Below are positions 1 through 8,082 of a stretch of 12,683 nucleotides of DNA, piece after piece. Below the pieces are notes generated by a model that ran no database searches, was not told where the DNA came from, and saw only the letters and a program-made list of their open reading frames with translations. Origin of the DNA: an uncultured Oscillospiraceae bacterium (GTDB lineage Bacteria; Bacillota; Clostridia; UBA1381); contig CAMCPC010000012.1 in assembly GCA_945876665.1 (NCBI GenBank), positions 1 through 12,683 of the forward strand, read 5' to 3'. A program made the position numbers and the translations under genes. Position 1 is the stretch's first letter. Every line of letters begins with the position of its first letter.

Positions 1-50
1 TCAATTGTGCCTATGACTGCTGCCTGATTGTTTGATACATTGTTATCCAT
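1..50 (-). CDS. 5' end of an unidentified gene, cut by the window edge
   Basis: Only the first 16 codons are visible, beginning at an ATG at 50-48 and reading MDNNVSNNQAAVIGTI. A strong Shine-Dalgarno site (AGAGGAGG on the minus strand) lies about nine bases upstream, which makes this a convincing real start. The gene is divergent from the small membrane protein gene and valS. A polar Asn-rich start followed by V-I-G-T-I resembles the first beta strand of some clostridial single-stranded DNA-binding (OB-fold) proteins. That is only a weak guess from 16 residues, so no function is assigned. Confidence 0.6.
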   Translation of the reverse strand, partial: MDNNVSNNQAAVIGTI

Positions 51-199
51 GTGTATAAACCTCCTCTGTTGTAATTAAAATGCTCTTGTCATCAAGTTAT
101 ATTTATTCCGCAAACTGCGTTTTTATGCTTGTTAGTTTATTTTAAATATATTATATCTATATTTTGTATTGATATTCCGATAATTATGCAAGTTTTGCC

Positions 200-228
200 T
201 TGACAAAAATACATTAAAATGCGATAAT
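200..228 (+). promoter_or_regulatory. Sigma-A type promoter for the small membrane protein gene and valS
   Basis: A consensus -35 box TTGACA (200-205) is separated by exactly 17 bases from GATAAT (223-228), one mismatch from the -10 consensus. Transcription would begin near 235, about 48 bases before the small ORF. There is no room in such a short leader for a T-box, although Firmicute valS genes often have one. Identification is by consensus match and position. Confidence 0.75.
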
Positions 229-282
229 AATTAAATGGAGTAATTTTTCTTCCGAAATACGAAACGAAAGGGTGTGTGTATT

Positions 283-471
283 GTGACAGCAATAAAAATT
301 GCGGCTCTGTTAGTCGGACTTATCGCGCTTGTTATGACCTTCAAGGCAAAGCTTATAATCGAAAAGGTCCTAAAAAAAGAGCCGATAGAGGGACTGGTTC
401 TGCGAGTCAAATACATCGCGCTTGCACTGGCGGTTATCGCATTTTTAGCAGTATTTATTATAGGAAGATAA
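283..471 (+). CDS. Small two-helix membrane protein upstream of valS
   Basis: This 62-residue protein has two hydrophobic segments, at about residues 3-19 and 43-61. They are joined by a strongly basic linker rich in Lys and Glu (K-L-I-I-E-K-V-L-K-K-E). This predicts a hairpin in the cytoplasmic membrane with no signal peptide. The start is taken as GTG at 283 because GAAAGGG (266-272) lies ten bases upstream; the in-frame GTG at 274 is only one base from it and is too close to use. The stop codon abuts the Shine-Dalgarno site of valS, 14 bases before the valS ATG, so the two are very likely co-transcribed from the promoter at 200-228. I do not recognise the family and assign no function. Its coding nature rests on the RBS, the promoter and the clear membrane-protein composition. 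Confidence 0.7.
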   Translation: MTAIKIAALLVGLIALVMTFKAKLIIEKVLKKEPIEGLVLRVKYIALALAVIAFLAVFIIGR

Positions 472-485
472 AGGAGTTAATATAA

Positions 486-3128
486 ATGGAAGACGCAAAA
501 AATATAGCAAAAAATTATAATCCGGCGGAGTTTGAGGACAAGCTGTATAACGAATGGGTGGAAAAGGGTTATTTCCACGCGGAGGTGGACAAGAACAAAA
601 AGCCTTTCACAATCGTTATTCCGCCCCCAAACGTAACAGGTCAGCTGCATATGGGTCACGCGCTTGACGAAACCCTGCAGGATATTCTTATCCGTTACAA
701 GAGAATGCAGGGTTACAGCGCTCTTTGGGTACCGGGCACAGACCACGCAGGTATCGCAACACAGATTAAGGTTGAAGCGGAGCTTCGTGAAAAGGAGGGA
801 CTTACACGCTACGATTTGGGACGTGAAAAGTTCCTTGAAAGAGTATGGGACTGGAAAAATCAGTACGGCAGCAGAATTATAAATCAGCTTAAGAAAATCG
901 GCTCGTCATGTGATTGGGACAGAGAACGCTTTACTATGGACGAGGGCTGCTCTAAGGCTGTTAAAGAGGTTTTCGTAAACCTTTACAACAAGGGACTTAT
1001 TTATCAGGGTTCAAGAATTATAAATTGGTGTCCGCATTGTATCACCGCGCTTTCTGACGCGGAGGTTGAGCATGCCGAGCAGGCAGGTCACTTCTGGCAC
1101 ATCAAGTACCCGATCAAGGACAGCGACGATTTCGTTATAATCGCCACAACGCGTCCCGAAACGCTGTTCGGTGATACGGCGGTAGCCGTAAACCCCGAGG
1201 ACGAGCGTTACAAGGATTTAATCGGCAAGATGCTTGTACTTCCCCTTGTAGGACGTGAAATCCCCGTTATCGCGGACGAATACGTTGATAAGGAGTTCGG
1301 TACAGGCTGCGTTAAGATTACGCCCGCACACGACCCCAATGACTTTGAGGTAGGTCAGCGCCACAACCTTGAACAGATTAAGGTTATGAACGACGACGCA
1401 ACAATGAACTCATACGCGGGCAAGTATGAGGGCATGGACAGATATGAATGCCGCAAGGCAATGATAAAAGACCTTGAGGAGCAGGGACTTCTTGTTAAGG
1501 TTGAGGACCACAGCCACAACGTAGGTCAGTGCTACCGCTGCGGAACAACCGTAGAACCGATTGTTTCAAAGCAGTGGTTCGTAAAGATGAAACCGCTTGC
1601 GCAGCCGGCTATTGATGCTGTAAAGAACAAGGAAACGGAATTTGTTCCCGAGCATTTTGAAAAGGTATACTTCCACTGGCTTGAAAATATCCGTGACTGG
1701 TGTATTTCGCGTCAGCTTTGGTGGGGACACAGAATACCCGCGTTCTACTGCGACGACTGCGGCGAAATGGTCGTAACAAAGGAAGATAAGGCAATATGCC
1801 CCAAGTGCGGCAAGGAAATGCGCCAGGATCCCGACACCCTTGACACATGGTTCTCATCAGCATTGTGGCCTTTCTCAACACTCGGCTGGCCCGACAAGAC
1901 GGAGGAATTGGACTACTTCTACCCCACAAGCGTGCTTGTAACAGGCTATGACATTATTCCGTTCTGGGTAATGCGAATGATGTTCTCCGCCCTTGAACAC
2001 ACAGGCGAAGTACCGTTCAAGCACGTATTCATTCATGGTCTTGTACGCGACAGTCAGGGCAGAAAGATGAGTAAATCACTGGGCAACGGTATTGACCCAT
2101 TGGAAATAGTTGAAAAATACGGTGCGGACGCGCTGCGCTTCACGCTTGCAACAGGTAACGCGCCCGGTAACGATATGCGTTTTTATATTGAGCGTGTGGA
2201 GGCGAGCCGTAATTTTGCAAACAAGATTTGGAACGCGTCACGCTTTACGCTGATGAACCTTGACATTACTGAAAACAAGCTGCCCGATTTGGCGGATTTA
2301 CAGCTTGAGGACAAGTGGATTTTGTCAAGATACAACGAGGTTGTAAAGGTTGTTACGGAAAATCTTGATAAGTTTGAGCTGGGCGTTGCCCTGTCAAACC
2401 TTTATGACTTCATTTGGGAAAACTTCTGCGACTGGTACATCGAGCTTGTAAAGCCAAGACTGTTCGACAAGGAAAACCCGACAGCGAAAACAGCGCAGTA
2501 TGTGCTGACATACGTGCTTTCAAATACAATGAAGCTTCTGCACCCGTTCATGCCGTTTATCACCGAGGAAATCTGGCAGAACCTGCCGCATGAGGGCGAA
2601 AGTATAATGATAAGCCAGTGGCCCGAGTATGACGAGAAATTGAACTTCCCGCAGGATGAGGAAAGCATGGAGCTAATCATGCAGGCAATAAGCGCAATCA
2701 GAAACCGCAGAGCGGAAATGAATGTTCCGCCGTCAAAGAAAGCGAAAGTTATTATCGTTACGGCTAAAACCGATGTATTCGAACAGGGTAAGGCGTTCTT
2801 TGAAAAGCTTGCATCAGCAAGTGAGGCTGTTGTACAAACAGACAAGAGCGGCATAAGCGACAATGCGGTTAACGTGGTTGTTCCGTCAGCCGAAATTTAT
2901 CTGCCGCTTGACGAGCTTGTAGACAAGAGCAAAGAGCTTGAGCGTCTTAACGCGGAGAAGAAAAAGCTTGAGGGCGAAATCAAGCGCGTTGAGGGCAAGC
3001 TTAATAATCCGGGATTTGTAAACAAAGCACCGGCAAAGGTTGTTGACGAGGAAAGAGCCAAGGGCGAAAAGTATAAGGAAATGCTTGAAAAGGTGCTTGA
3101 AAGCATCAAATCAATGGAAAATATGTAA
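486..3128 (+). CDS. valS: Valine--tRNA ligase (ValRS)
   Basis: Class I aminoacyl-tRNA synthetase that charges tRNA-Val with valine using ATP in the cytoplasm and edits mischarged threonine. At 880 residues it has the typical Firmicute length. The HIGH signature reads HMGH (residues 55-58) after the PPPNVTG block. The KMSKS loop is intact at 527-531. The inserted CP1 editing domain begins around residue 220 with [11 protein letters not shown] Cys4 zinc-ribbon-like pair sits at C422/C425 and C438/C441. The anticodon-binding helical domain follows, and the last ~70 residues form a Lys/Glu-rich coiled coil, the tRNA-binding C-terminal arm of bacterial ValRS. The start is ATG at 486, with AAAGGAG (470-476) overlapping the stop of the upstream small gene. 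No frameshift or missing motif is visible. Regulation is probably through the promoter at 200-228; no T-box consensus is present. Confidence 0.98.
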   Translation: MEDAKNIAKNYNPAEFEDKLYNEWVEKGYFHAEVDKNKKPFTIVIPPPNVTGQLHMGHALDETLQDILIRYKRMQGYSALWVPGTDHAGIATQIKVEAELREKEGLTRYDLGREKFLERVWDWKNQYGSRIINQLKKIGSSCDWDRERFTMDEGCSKAVKEVFVNLYNKGLIYQGSRIINWCPHCITALSDAEVEHAEQAGHFWHIKYPIKDSDDFVIIATTRPETLFGDTAVAVNPEDERYKDLIGKMLVLPLVGREIPVIADEYVDKEFGTGCVKITPAHDPNDFEVGQRHNLEQIKVMNDDATMNSYAGKYEGMDRYECRKAMIKDLEEQGLLVKVEDHSHNVGQCYRCGTTVEPIVSKQWFVKMKPLAQPAIDAVKNKETEFVPEHFEKVYFHWLENIRDWCISRQLWWGHRIPAFYCDDCGEMVVTKEDKAICPKCGKEMRQDPDTLDTWFSSALWPFSTLGWPDKTEELDYFYPTSVLVTGYDIIPFWVMRMMFSALEHTGEVPFKHVFIHGLVRDSQGRKMSKSLGNGIDPLEIVEKYGADALRFTLATGNAPGNDMRFYIERVEASRNFANKIWNASRFTLMNLDITENKLPDLADLQLEDKWILSRYNEVVKVVTENLDKFELGVALSNLYDFIWENFCDWYIELVKPRLFDKENPTAKTAQYVLTYVLSNTMKLLHPFMPFITEEIWQNLPHEGESIMISQWPEYDEKLNFPQDEESMELIMQAISAIRNRRAEMNVPPSKKAKVIIVTAKTDVFEQGKAFFEKLASASEAVVQTDKSGISDNAVNVVVPSAEIYLPLDELVDKSKELERLNAEKKKLEGEIKRVEGKLNNPGFVNKAPAKVVDEERAKGEKYKEMLEKVLESIKSMENM

Positions 3129-3133
3129 TATCA

Positions 3134-3164
3134 GAGGCTGTCGGCAAAATTTGCCGACAGCCTC
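3134..3164 (+). terminator. Hairpin after valS, possible terminator without a U-tract
   Basis: A near-perfect inverted repeat (GAGGCTGTCGGC, AT-rich loop, GCCGACAGCCTC) begins six bases after the valS stop codon. Its position and strength fit a terminator or a 3'-end stabilising stem. It is followed by ATCTGCATTTACCC rather than a run of T, so it is not a classical intrinsic terminator. An outer pair, AATATCAG (3127-3134) and CTGATATT (3178-3185), could extend the structure. Confidence 0.5.
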
Positions 3165-3209
3165 ATCTGCATTTACCCTGATATTTATAATGTTTTGTCT
3201 TTAAGCTTA

Positions 3210-3238
3210 TTGACTTATTATTCTGTTTATTGTATAAT
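3210..3238 (+). promoter_or_regulatory. Sigma-A type promoter for the sugar isomerase gene
   Basis: TTGACT (3210-3215) and a perfect TATAAT (3233-3238) are separated by 17 bases in AT-rich DNA. Transcription would begin near 3245, giving a leader of about 120 bases before the isomerase ATG at 3364. The match is close to full consensus, which suggests a fairly strong promoter. Any sugar-dependent control would then have to come from a repressor or from the leader. Confidence 0.75.
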
Positions 3239-3248
3239 AAATCTAACG

Positions 3249-3330
3249 GCAGAGGAAGGTATTTCTCTGCATTGAGGTGTATTTGCGGATTCTCGGGTGT
3301 ACGGACGGCTTAATATCCGAGAAGTTTCGG
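3249..3330 (+). promoter_or_regulatory. Structured 5' leader of the isomerase mRNA
   Basis: The leader can form a first hairpin, GCAGAGGAA (3249-3257) with TTTCTCTGC (3262-3270) around a GGTA loop. A second region has two mutually exclusive pairings: CCGAG (3317-3321) can pair with CTCGG (3292-3296) upstream, or its CCGA part with TCGG (3327-3330) downstream. I recognise no known riboswitch. The alternative pairings could be regulatory or could be chance. Confidence 0.3.
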
Positions 3331-3363
3331 CAATTTTGTATAAAACGGAGGGAGAAGATAATA

Positions 3364-4782
3364 ATGTTAGTTGAAACAAAGGCAAAAGTAGGTGTATTTT
3401 CTATTGCACTGGGAGCTTATTTACCGCAGTTCCCGTCATTGGTACCGGAATTTGAAGCTCAGTATGACGCGTTTAAAAAGACGATTCCGGATACTGTTGA
3501 AATTATTGATGGAGGAATGGTAACAACGAAGGAACAGTCACAGGCTGCAGGAGATTTATTCCGCGCCGCAGATGTTGATTTGGTATTCCTTCAGCTTCTT
3601 ACATACGCTACATCCTACAATATGCTTCCGGCTGTAAAGGATCTTGATGTTCCGGTTGTTCTTGTAAATATTCAGAAACTTAAGGCTCTGGATTATGACC
3701 ATACCGATATTGCATCATGGCTCGGCGAAGGCTATGCCTGCGGCGCTGTAGGCGAAATGGTGGCAGACCTTGAAAGATTCGGAAAAAGACACGCGGTAAT
3801 CACAGGTGTTGTCGAAGGCGGAGACCCTGCTGTTCAGACGGAGATTGAAGACTGGTGTCGTGCTGCTCAGGTAAGAAGAAGATTCAGAGATACAAATATT
3901 GCTCAGATAGGCAGACCCTATCCCGGCATGATGGATCTTTACATTGATGAATCAAACCTTTACAGAAGAATGAATTTATATACAAAGCAGTTTGACTGGG
4001 AAAAAATGTGGGCAATAGCAGACAATATTGACGATGAGGCTGTAATCCGCGCAAAGGCTCAGGATATTCTTGATACCTTCGACATTGAAGGCGGCGGAAG
4101 TATTGAAGAAGTATGGGAAATGGCAAAATACGTTGTTGCATTTGAGCAGTGGGTTAAGGACGAGAAACTCGGTCTGATAGCTTCACACTATGACGGCTAT
4201 GCTCAGGGTAAAGCAGGCGTGCTTGACAGTATGCTTATTCCTGCATTTTCAATGCTTATCAAGCAGGGAACAGCCTGTGCGGTTGAAGGCGATATGAAGG
4301 TTGCCATGGCTATGAGTATTTTAAAGACAATTTCGGGAACAGGTCAGCTTGCCGAAATGTATTCGATTGACTTTAATGACGATATTGCAATTATCGGTCA
4401 CAGCGGCTCCGGCGACGCGGATATTTCCGATAAAAAGCCGACAATGAAGATTGTAAAGGTATTCCACGGAAAGACAGGCGGCGGTTATCTGACGCAGTTC
4501 TATCCGTATACGGGTCCGGTAACTTATCTTGCCATTACTCAGGACGGAGACGGTCATTTCAAATTTATTGTTGCAGAGGGTATTAATGAAGAGGGTAAAA
4601 TTCTTTCCTTCGGTGATACAAATATGAGAACACGCTTCACCTGCGGTGCAAGAGAATTTGTAAACCGCTGGAGCGAATGCGGTCCAACTCACCATTTTGC
4701 GGCCGCTACGGGCAGACATATCGACACAATATTAAAGGTTGCAAAAATATTCAACGTGCCTGTTGATATAGTAACAAGATAA
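3364..4782 (+). CDS. L-fucose/L-arabinose isomerase superfamily protein (sugar isomerase)
   Basis: A 472-residue cytoplasmic enzyme of the L-arabinose/L-fucose isomerase superfamily, which interconverts aldoses and ketoses with a divalent metal, usually Mn2+. The Rossmann-like N-terminal domain starts with VGVFSIALGAYLPQF. Candidate metal/catalytic residues are E308 (in AVEGD), E331, H346 (in IIGHSG) and H443/H444 (in GPTHHF). Their spacing closely follows E306, E333, H350 and H450 of E. coli AraA (500 residues), so the active site looks complete. The protein is not a close AraA or FucI and the substrate cannot be read from sequence; L-arabinose, L-fucose or another pentose or deoxy sugar are all possible. 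The ATG at 3364 is chosen because GGAGGGAG (3347-3354) lies nine bases upstream; an in-frame GTG at 3277 has no suitable ribosome binding site. The gene is monocistronic between its own promoter and the terminator at 4791-4822. Confidence 0.85.
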   Translation: MLVETKAKVGVFSIALGAYLPQFPSLVPEFEAQYDAFKKTIPDTVEIIDGGMVTTKEQSQAAGDLFRAADVDLVFLQLLTYATSYNMLPAVKDLDVPVVLVNIQKLKALDYDHTDIASWLGEGYACGAVGEMVADLERFGKRHAVITGVVEGGDPAVQTEIEDWCRAAQVRRRFRDTNIAQIGRPYPGMMDLYIDESNLYRRMNLYTKQFDWEKMWAIADNIDDEAVIRAKAQDILDTFDIEGGGSIEEVWEMAKYVVAFEQWVKDEKLGLIASHYDGYAQGKAGVLDSMLIPAFSMLIKQGTACAVEGDMKVAMAMSILKTISGTGQLAEMYSIDFNDDIAIIGHSGSGDADISDKKPTMKIVKVFHGKTGGGYLTQFYPYTGPVTYLAITQDGDGHFKFIVAEGINEEGKILSFGDTNMRTRFTCGAREFVNRWSECGPTHHFAAATGRHIDTILKVAKIFNVPVDIVTR

Positions 4783-4790
4783 AAATATTA

Positions 4791-4822
4791 AAAGGAATTG
4801 TCATACGACAATTCCTTTTTTA
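4791..4822. terminator. Terminator hairpin between convergent genes
   Basis: A perfect 12-base stem AAAGGAATTGTC / GACAATTCCTTT with an ATAC loop runs into TTTTTATT on the plus strand, eight bases after the isomerase stop. On the minus strand the stem is followed by a T-rich stretch (TTTTAATATTTTT), so it can also end the pan/GH88 transcript, whose last stop codon is at 4823. Confidence 0.85.
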
Positions 4823-5998
4823 TTACCAATACAGTTCCCAATTCTTCGTCAGCCTTGTAAGCGCCTCCATATAGAAGTAATCTCCCCATGTGTTGCACTC
4901 GTCCACGCCGCCGTTATGACATGAATTTGTGGGAGTTTTTCGCGCGTATGTGCCGTGCAACAACAGTCCGTTGGACTGCTGTGCGCTTTCCACCGCGCAC
5001 ATATCCATAACCGCCTTTAAAATGCGCTTTGCCGCCGCGGTGTAATACCGCGCCTCATTTTCGGGCAATCTTTTCGCCATTTCAAGCATACCGCACACAG
5101 CAATTACACCTGCCGAGGAATCTCTTGGCTCACTGCTTCCCGTGTCAAAGTCAAAATCCCAGTAGGGCACTAAATCCTCTGGTAAATGCTCAATAAAATA
5201 ATCCGTAACGCGTCTGAATATATCAATGTACGCTTCATTGCCTGTCTTTTCATAGGCAAGCGCACTTCCATATATTCCCCACGCCTGACCGCGCGCCCAT
5301 GCAGAGCCGTCACGGTTTCCCTGATTTGTAACACCTCTGACGCTCGCGCCTGTGTCGGGGTCAAAGAAATATGTATGGTACGTGGAATTATCCTCGCGCA
5401 CCACATAATCCATAGCGGTCTTTATATGCGCCTTTGCCTTGTCGCTGTAACGGCTGTCGCCTGTTACCTCACTCGCCCAGAACAAAAGCGGCATATTCAT
5501 AAGACAGTCTATTATAAGGCGGTAATTATCTCTGTCGTCCATTGCGCCCCATGCCTGAAAAAACTGTCCCTTTTCCTGAAAGCGCATCATCAGATTATCC
5601 GCCGCCATAAGCGCGGCTTTTTTGCCCTTTTCACTGCCCGTCAGCATATACGCCGCAACACATGACGGAGTATACAAAAATCCCATGTCATGGTGGTCAA
5701 CATTGATATGCTTTTCTATTCTGTTAAGAAAGGACTCCACCTGACAAAGCGCCGCCTCCTTTAACCGTTCATCACCACACCGCTCATAGGCAAGCCACAC
5801 CTCGCCTGTCCAAAAGCCCTCCGTCCAATCGGTGTTGTATGATTTTCCGTAAAAGTTATTTTCGCTGTTCGCTTTCGGGAAACAATCAAAAAATTCATCT
5901 GTGTTTTTCTTTACAAGCTCCGCCGCTGTGTCAAGCGCACTATTTATTTCCTCATCTGTCGGCAGCGGATAATTTTCAAGCTGTTCTCTTGTAATCAT
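4823..5998 (-). CDS. Glycoside hydrolase family 88, unsaturated glucuronyl hydrolase
   Basis: A 391-residue (alpha/alpha)6-barrel enzyme that hydrates the double bond of the unsaturated uronic acid left at the non-reducing end of oligosaccharides by polysaccharide lyases, releasing it from hyaluronan-, chondroitin-, heparin- or gellan-type fragments. D104 in DHHDMGFLY and D164 in LIIDCLMNMP match the catalytic pair D88/D149 of Bacillus sp. GL1 UGL, with nearly the same spacing. The Trp- and Gly-rich block with SAWARGQAWGIYG at about residues 230-245 is also typical of the family. No signal peptide is seen, so it should act in the cytoplasm on imported oligosaccharides. GH105 rhamnogalacturonyl hydrolases are the closest alternative, but the DHHD motif favours GH88. 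The start is ATG at 5998, 12 bases after the panD stop, with GGATGG as a moderate RBS. It is therefore probably the last gene of the pan operon. Confidence 0.9.
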   Translation of the reverse strand: MITREQLENYPLPTDEEINSALDTAAELVKKNTDEFFDCFPKANSENNFYGKSYNTDWTEGFWTGEVWLAYERCGDERLKEAALCQVESFLNRIEKHINVDHHDMGFLYTPSCVAAYMLTGSEKGKKAALMAADNLMMRFQEKGQFFQAWGAMDDRDNYRLIIDCLMNMPLLFWASEVTGDSRYSDKAKAHIKTAMDYVVREDNSTYHTYFFDPDTGASVRGVTNQGNRDGSAWARGQAWGIYGSALAYEKTGNEAYIDIFRRVTDYFIEHLPEDLVPYWDFDFDTGSSEPRDSSAGVIAVCGMLEMAKRLPENEARYYTAAAKRILKAVMDMCAVESAQQSNGLLLHGTYARKTPTNSCHNGGVDECNTWGDYFYMEALTRLTKNWELYW

Positions 5999-6010
5999 AT
6001 AATACCATCC

Positions 6011-6394
6011 TTATTTTATCTGTCCGTGCTTTTCGTATTCCGAAATCTGTTTGATTTTGTTATCTCCGTCCACAAATACCACTGTCGGCTTGTGCATCTT
6101 TGCCTCCTCTGCGTCCATATTGCAATATGCCATTATGATAATCTTGTCGCCCTTTTGCACGCATCTTGCCGCCGCGCCGTTAAGGCATATAACGCCCGAA
6201 TTTTCCTCGCCCGCGATTGTGTACGTTTCAAAACGCTCGCCGTTGTTTATATCAACTATCTGCACCTTTTCATATTCAAGTATTCCCACCGCCTTCAAAA
6301 GCGCGGTGTCGACCGTTATACTGCCCACATAGTCCAATTCCGCCTGTGTGACAGTGGCGCGGTGAATTTTTCCTTTAAGCATTGTCAATTCCAT
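6011..6394 (-). CDS. panD: Aspartate 1-decarboxylase (PanD) proenzyme
   Basis: Pyruvoyl-dependent enzyme that decarboxylates L-aspartate to beta-alanine for pantothenate synthesis. The 127-residue proenzyme has the self-cleavage site G24-S25 in the motif YVGS; cleavage turns Ser25 into the pyruvoyl cofactor. Functional residues known from E. coli PanD are at identical positions: K9, R54, Y58 and N72 (in CLNGAAAR). The start at 6394 is preferred over the ATG at 6382 because [12 protein letters not shown] aligns end to end with E. coli MIRTMLQGKLHR. Its RBS, AAGGAG, overlaps the panC stop codon. The gap to panC is 11 bases and to the GH88 gene 12 bases, which indicates one transcript and likely translational coupling. 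Confidence 0.97.
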   Translation of the reverse strand: MELTMLKGKIHRATVTQAELDYVGSITVDTALLKAVGILEYEKVQIVDINNGERFETYTIAGEENSGVICLNGAAARCVQKGDKIIIMAYCNMDAEEAKMHKPTVVFVDGDNKIKQISEYEKHGQIK

Positions 6395-6405
6395 TTGTAA
6401 ACTCC

Positions 6406-7245
6406 TTACTCCATAATGAAATTATCTATCAATCTTGTCTTTCCGATATATACCGCCATTGCGCACAAAAGCGGCATTTTGACCTCATCAAGCGGTTCAA
6501 GCTCATTAAAGTCAACCATTTCCACATAGTCAATCCTTGCAAGCGGCTCTTTTTCAATTTCCGTCTTTATCGCGTCAATGATTGTTTTAACATTCTTTTC
6601 GCCCTTTGCAATCATAGCCTTGCCGATTTCAAGCGAACGCGATAAGCAAAGTGCCGCTTTGCGTTCCTCCGCGTTGAGATAAGTGTTTCTGCTGCTCTTT
6701 GCAAGTCCGTCTTCTTCGCGAATAATCGGACAGCCGACAATTTCTATGTCAAAATTCAAGTCCTTGACCATTTTCTTTATAACGCAAAGCTGCTGTGCGT
6801 CCTTCTGTCCGAAGTACGCTCTGTCGGGGGTTACAATGTTAAACAGCTTGCTCACAACAGTGCATACACCCGAAAAATGTATAGGTCTTGTCTTACCGCA
6901 AAGCACCTTTGTAATTTTGTTCATGTCAACAAAGGTCAGCGCATTGTCGTACATCTCGTCAGCCTCGGGATTGAAGATAATGCTTGCGCCCGCGCTCTCG
7001 CACAGCGCCGCGTCAGCGTTTATGTCGCGCGGATAGCTTTCAAAATCCTCGTTAGGACCGAACTGCGTCGGGTTCACAAAGTCACTGACCACAACGCGGT
7101 CATTTTCCTTTACCGCCCTGTCGATAAGGCTCTTGTGTCCCTCGTGCAGATAACCCATTGTCGGCACAAGTCCTACTGTCAGACCTTCTCTTTTCCAGTC
7201 CTTTATTATTTTTCTAAGCTCATCTATCTTTTTAATAATCTGCAT
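6406..7245 (-). CDS. panC: Pantothenate synthetase (pantoate--beta-alanine ligase)
   Basis: Catalyses the ATP-dependent joining of pantoate and beta-alanine through a pantoyl-adenylate, the last step of pantothenate synthesis. The 279-residue protein carries the family signatures in order: VPTMG (27-31) with the HIGH-like HEGH (34-37), the pantoate pocket [13 protein letters not shown] (56-68), [12 protein letters not shown] (116-127), the nucleotide-binding FGQKD (145-149), and the KMSKS-like loop KSSRN (183-187). Length and motifs are those of a normal cytoplasmic PanC dimer subunit. The ATG directly follows the panB stop (TAA then ATG with no gap), and its GGAGGAAAAT ribosome binding site lies inside the end of panB, so translation of the two is probably coupled. 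Confidence 0.98.
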   Translation of the reverse strand: MQIIKKIDELRKIIKDWKREGLTVGLVPTMGYLHEGHKSLIDRAVKENDRVVVSDFVNPTQFGPNEDFESYPRDINADAALCESAGASIIFNPEADEMYDNALTFVDMNKITKVLCGKTRPIHFSGVCTVVSKLFNIVTPDRAYFGQKDAQQLCVIKKMVKDLNFDIEIVGCPIIREEDGLAKSSRNTYLNAEERKAALCLSRSLEIGKAMIAKGEKNVKTIIDAIKTEIEKEPLARIDYVEMVDFNELEPLDEVKMPLLCAMAVYIGKTRLIDNFIME

Positions 7246-8082
7246 TTAATTTTCCTCCGTTATAGCTTTCATAACCTCATCATCTATCTTAAAGGTGTGT
7301 TCCGTTGCAGGAAACTCGCCCGATTTTACTTCTTCACAATACTTTTTAAAGCTTGCCGTCATGCTCTCGCCGATATTTCCGAATTTCTTTACAAATTTCG
7401 GGGTGAAATCGGAATACATCGCAAGCATATCCTGATACACAAGCACCTGACCGTCACAGCTACTTCCCGCGCCTATACCGATTGTGGGTATGCTTAATAT
7501 TTCCGTTATATACTCCGCAAGCGCCGCAGGCACACATTCAAGCACAACCGCAAACGCGCCGGCCTTCTCCACAGCCTTTGCGTCCTCAATTACCCTTTTC
7601 GCGTCCTCAATACTCTTTCCCTGTACCTTAAAGCCGCCAAACGCGTTCACCGATTGCGGCGTCATGCCTATGTGCCCCATAACGGGGATTGACGCGTCAA
7701 CAATGGCGCGTATATGCTCCTTAAACTTCACGCCGCCCTCAAGCTTTACCGCGTCGGCGTGTCCCTCTTTAATAAGTCTGCCCGCGTTCACTACAGCGTC
7801 ATACACTGACGTCTGATATGACATAAACGGCATGTCCGTTACAACAAGCGCGTTTTCCGCGCCGCGCGCAACCGCCGCGCTGTGGTGAATCATATCCTCC
7901 ATTGTGACTGACAGCGTGTTTTCATATCCAAGCACAACCATGCCCAGTGAGTCGCCCACAAGAATGGACTCCACACCTGCCGTATCCTCCAGCTTTGCCG
8001 TAGAGTAGTCGTATGCGGTCAGCATTGTTATTTTTTCACCGCTCTGCTTTGCTTTTTTAAAGGTCGCTGTTGTAGTTTTCAT
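7246..8082 (-). CDS. panB: Ketopantoate hydroxymethyltransferase
   Basis: Transfers a hydroxymethyl group from 5,10-methylene-THF to alpha-ketoisovalerate to give ketopantoate, the first committed pantothenate step. The 278-residue TIM-barrel protein has LTAYDY (21-26), VGDSLGM (42-48), GHIGMTP (136-142) and [14 protein letters not shown] (201-214). The metal ligands D44, D83 and E115 and the catalytic E182 correspond to D45, D84, E114 and E181 of the E. coli enzyme. The start is ATG at 8082 (MKTTT, the usual family start). A TTG at 8091 is an alternative and sits closer to the AAGGAG at 8096-8101, so the start is uncertain by three codons. The ATG lies inside the end of the upstream oxidoreductase gene, a 26-base overlap, pointing to translational coupling. 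Confidence 0.97.
   Translation of the reverse strand: MKTTTATFKKAKQSGEKITMLTAYDYSTAKLEDTAGVESILVGDSLGMVVLGYENTLSVTMEDMIHHSAAVARGAENALVVTDMPFMSYQTSVYDAVVNAGRLIKEGHADAVKLEGGVKFKEHIRAIVDASIPVMGHIGMTPQSVNAFGGFKVQGKSIEDAKRVIEDAKAVEKAGAFAVVLECVPAALAEYITEILSIPTIGIGAGSSCDGQVLVYQDMLAMYSDFTPKFVKKFGNIGESMTASFKKYCEEVKSGEFPATEHTFKIDDEVMKAITEEN

Noticed and set aside
109..124. Short hairpin CGCA-AAC-TGCG followed by five T residues, terminator-like on the plus strand
   Set aside because: The stem is only four pairs and no plus-strand gene ends upstream of it; it lies in a divergent intergenic region.
2402..2863. 153-codon open frame on the minus strand inside valS
   Set aside because: It lies antisense to a fully conserved valS region, has no ribosome binding site or recognisable domain, and is low-complexity Ser/Phe-rich as expected of a shadow frame.
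486..3128. Possible horizontally acquired or duplicated valS
   Set aside because: All catalytic, editing and C-terminal elements are normal and the length is typical of Firmicutes; nothing points to transfer.
3277..3363. N-terminal extension of the isomerase from an in-frame GTG
   Set aside because: There is no well-spaced ribosome binding site, the segment overlaps the structured leader, and the ATG at 3364 has GGAGGGAG nine bases upstream and fits the family start.
5186..5665. 159-codon plus-strand open frame antisense to the GH88 gene
   Set aside because: The opposite frame carries the conserved GH88 catalytic region; this frame is rich in Arg, His and Cys without domain features.
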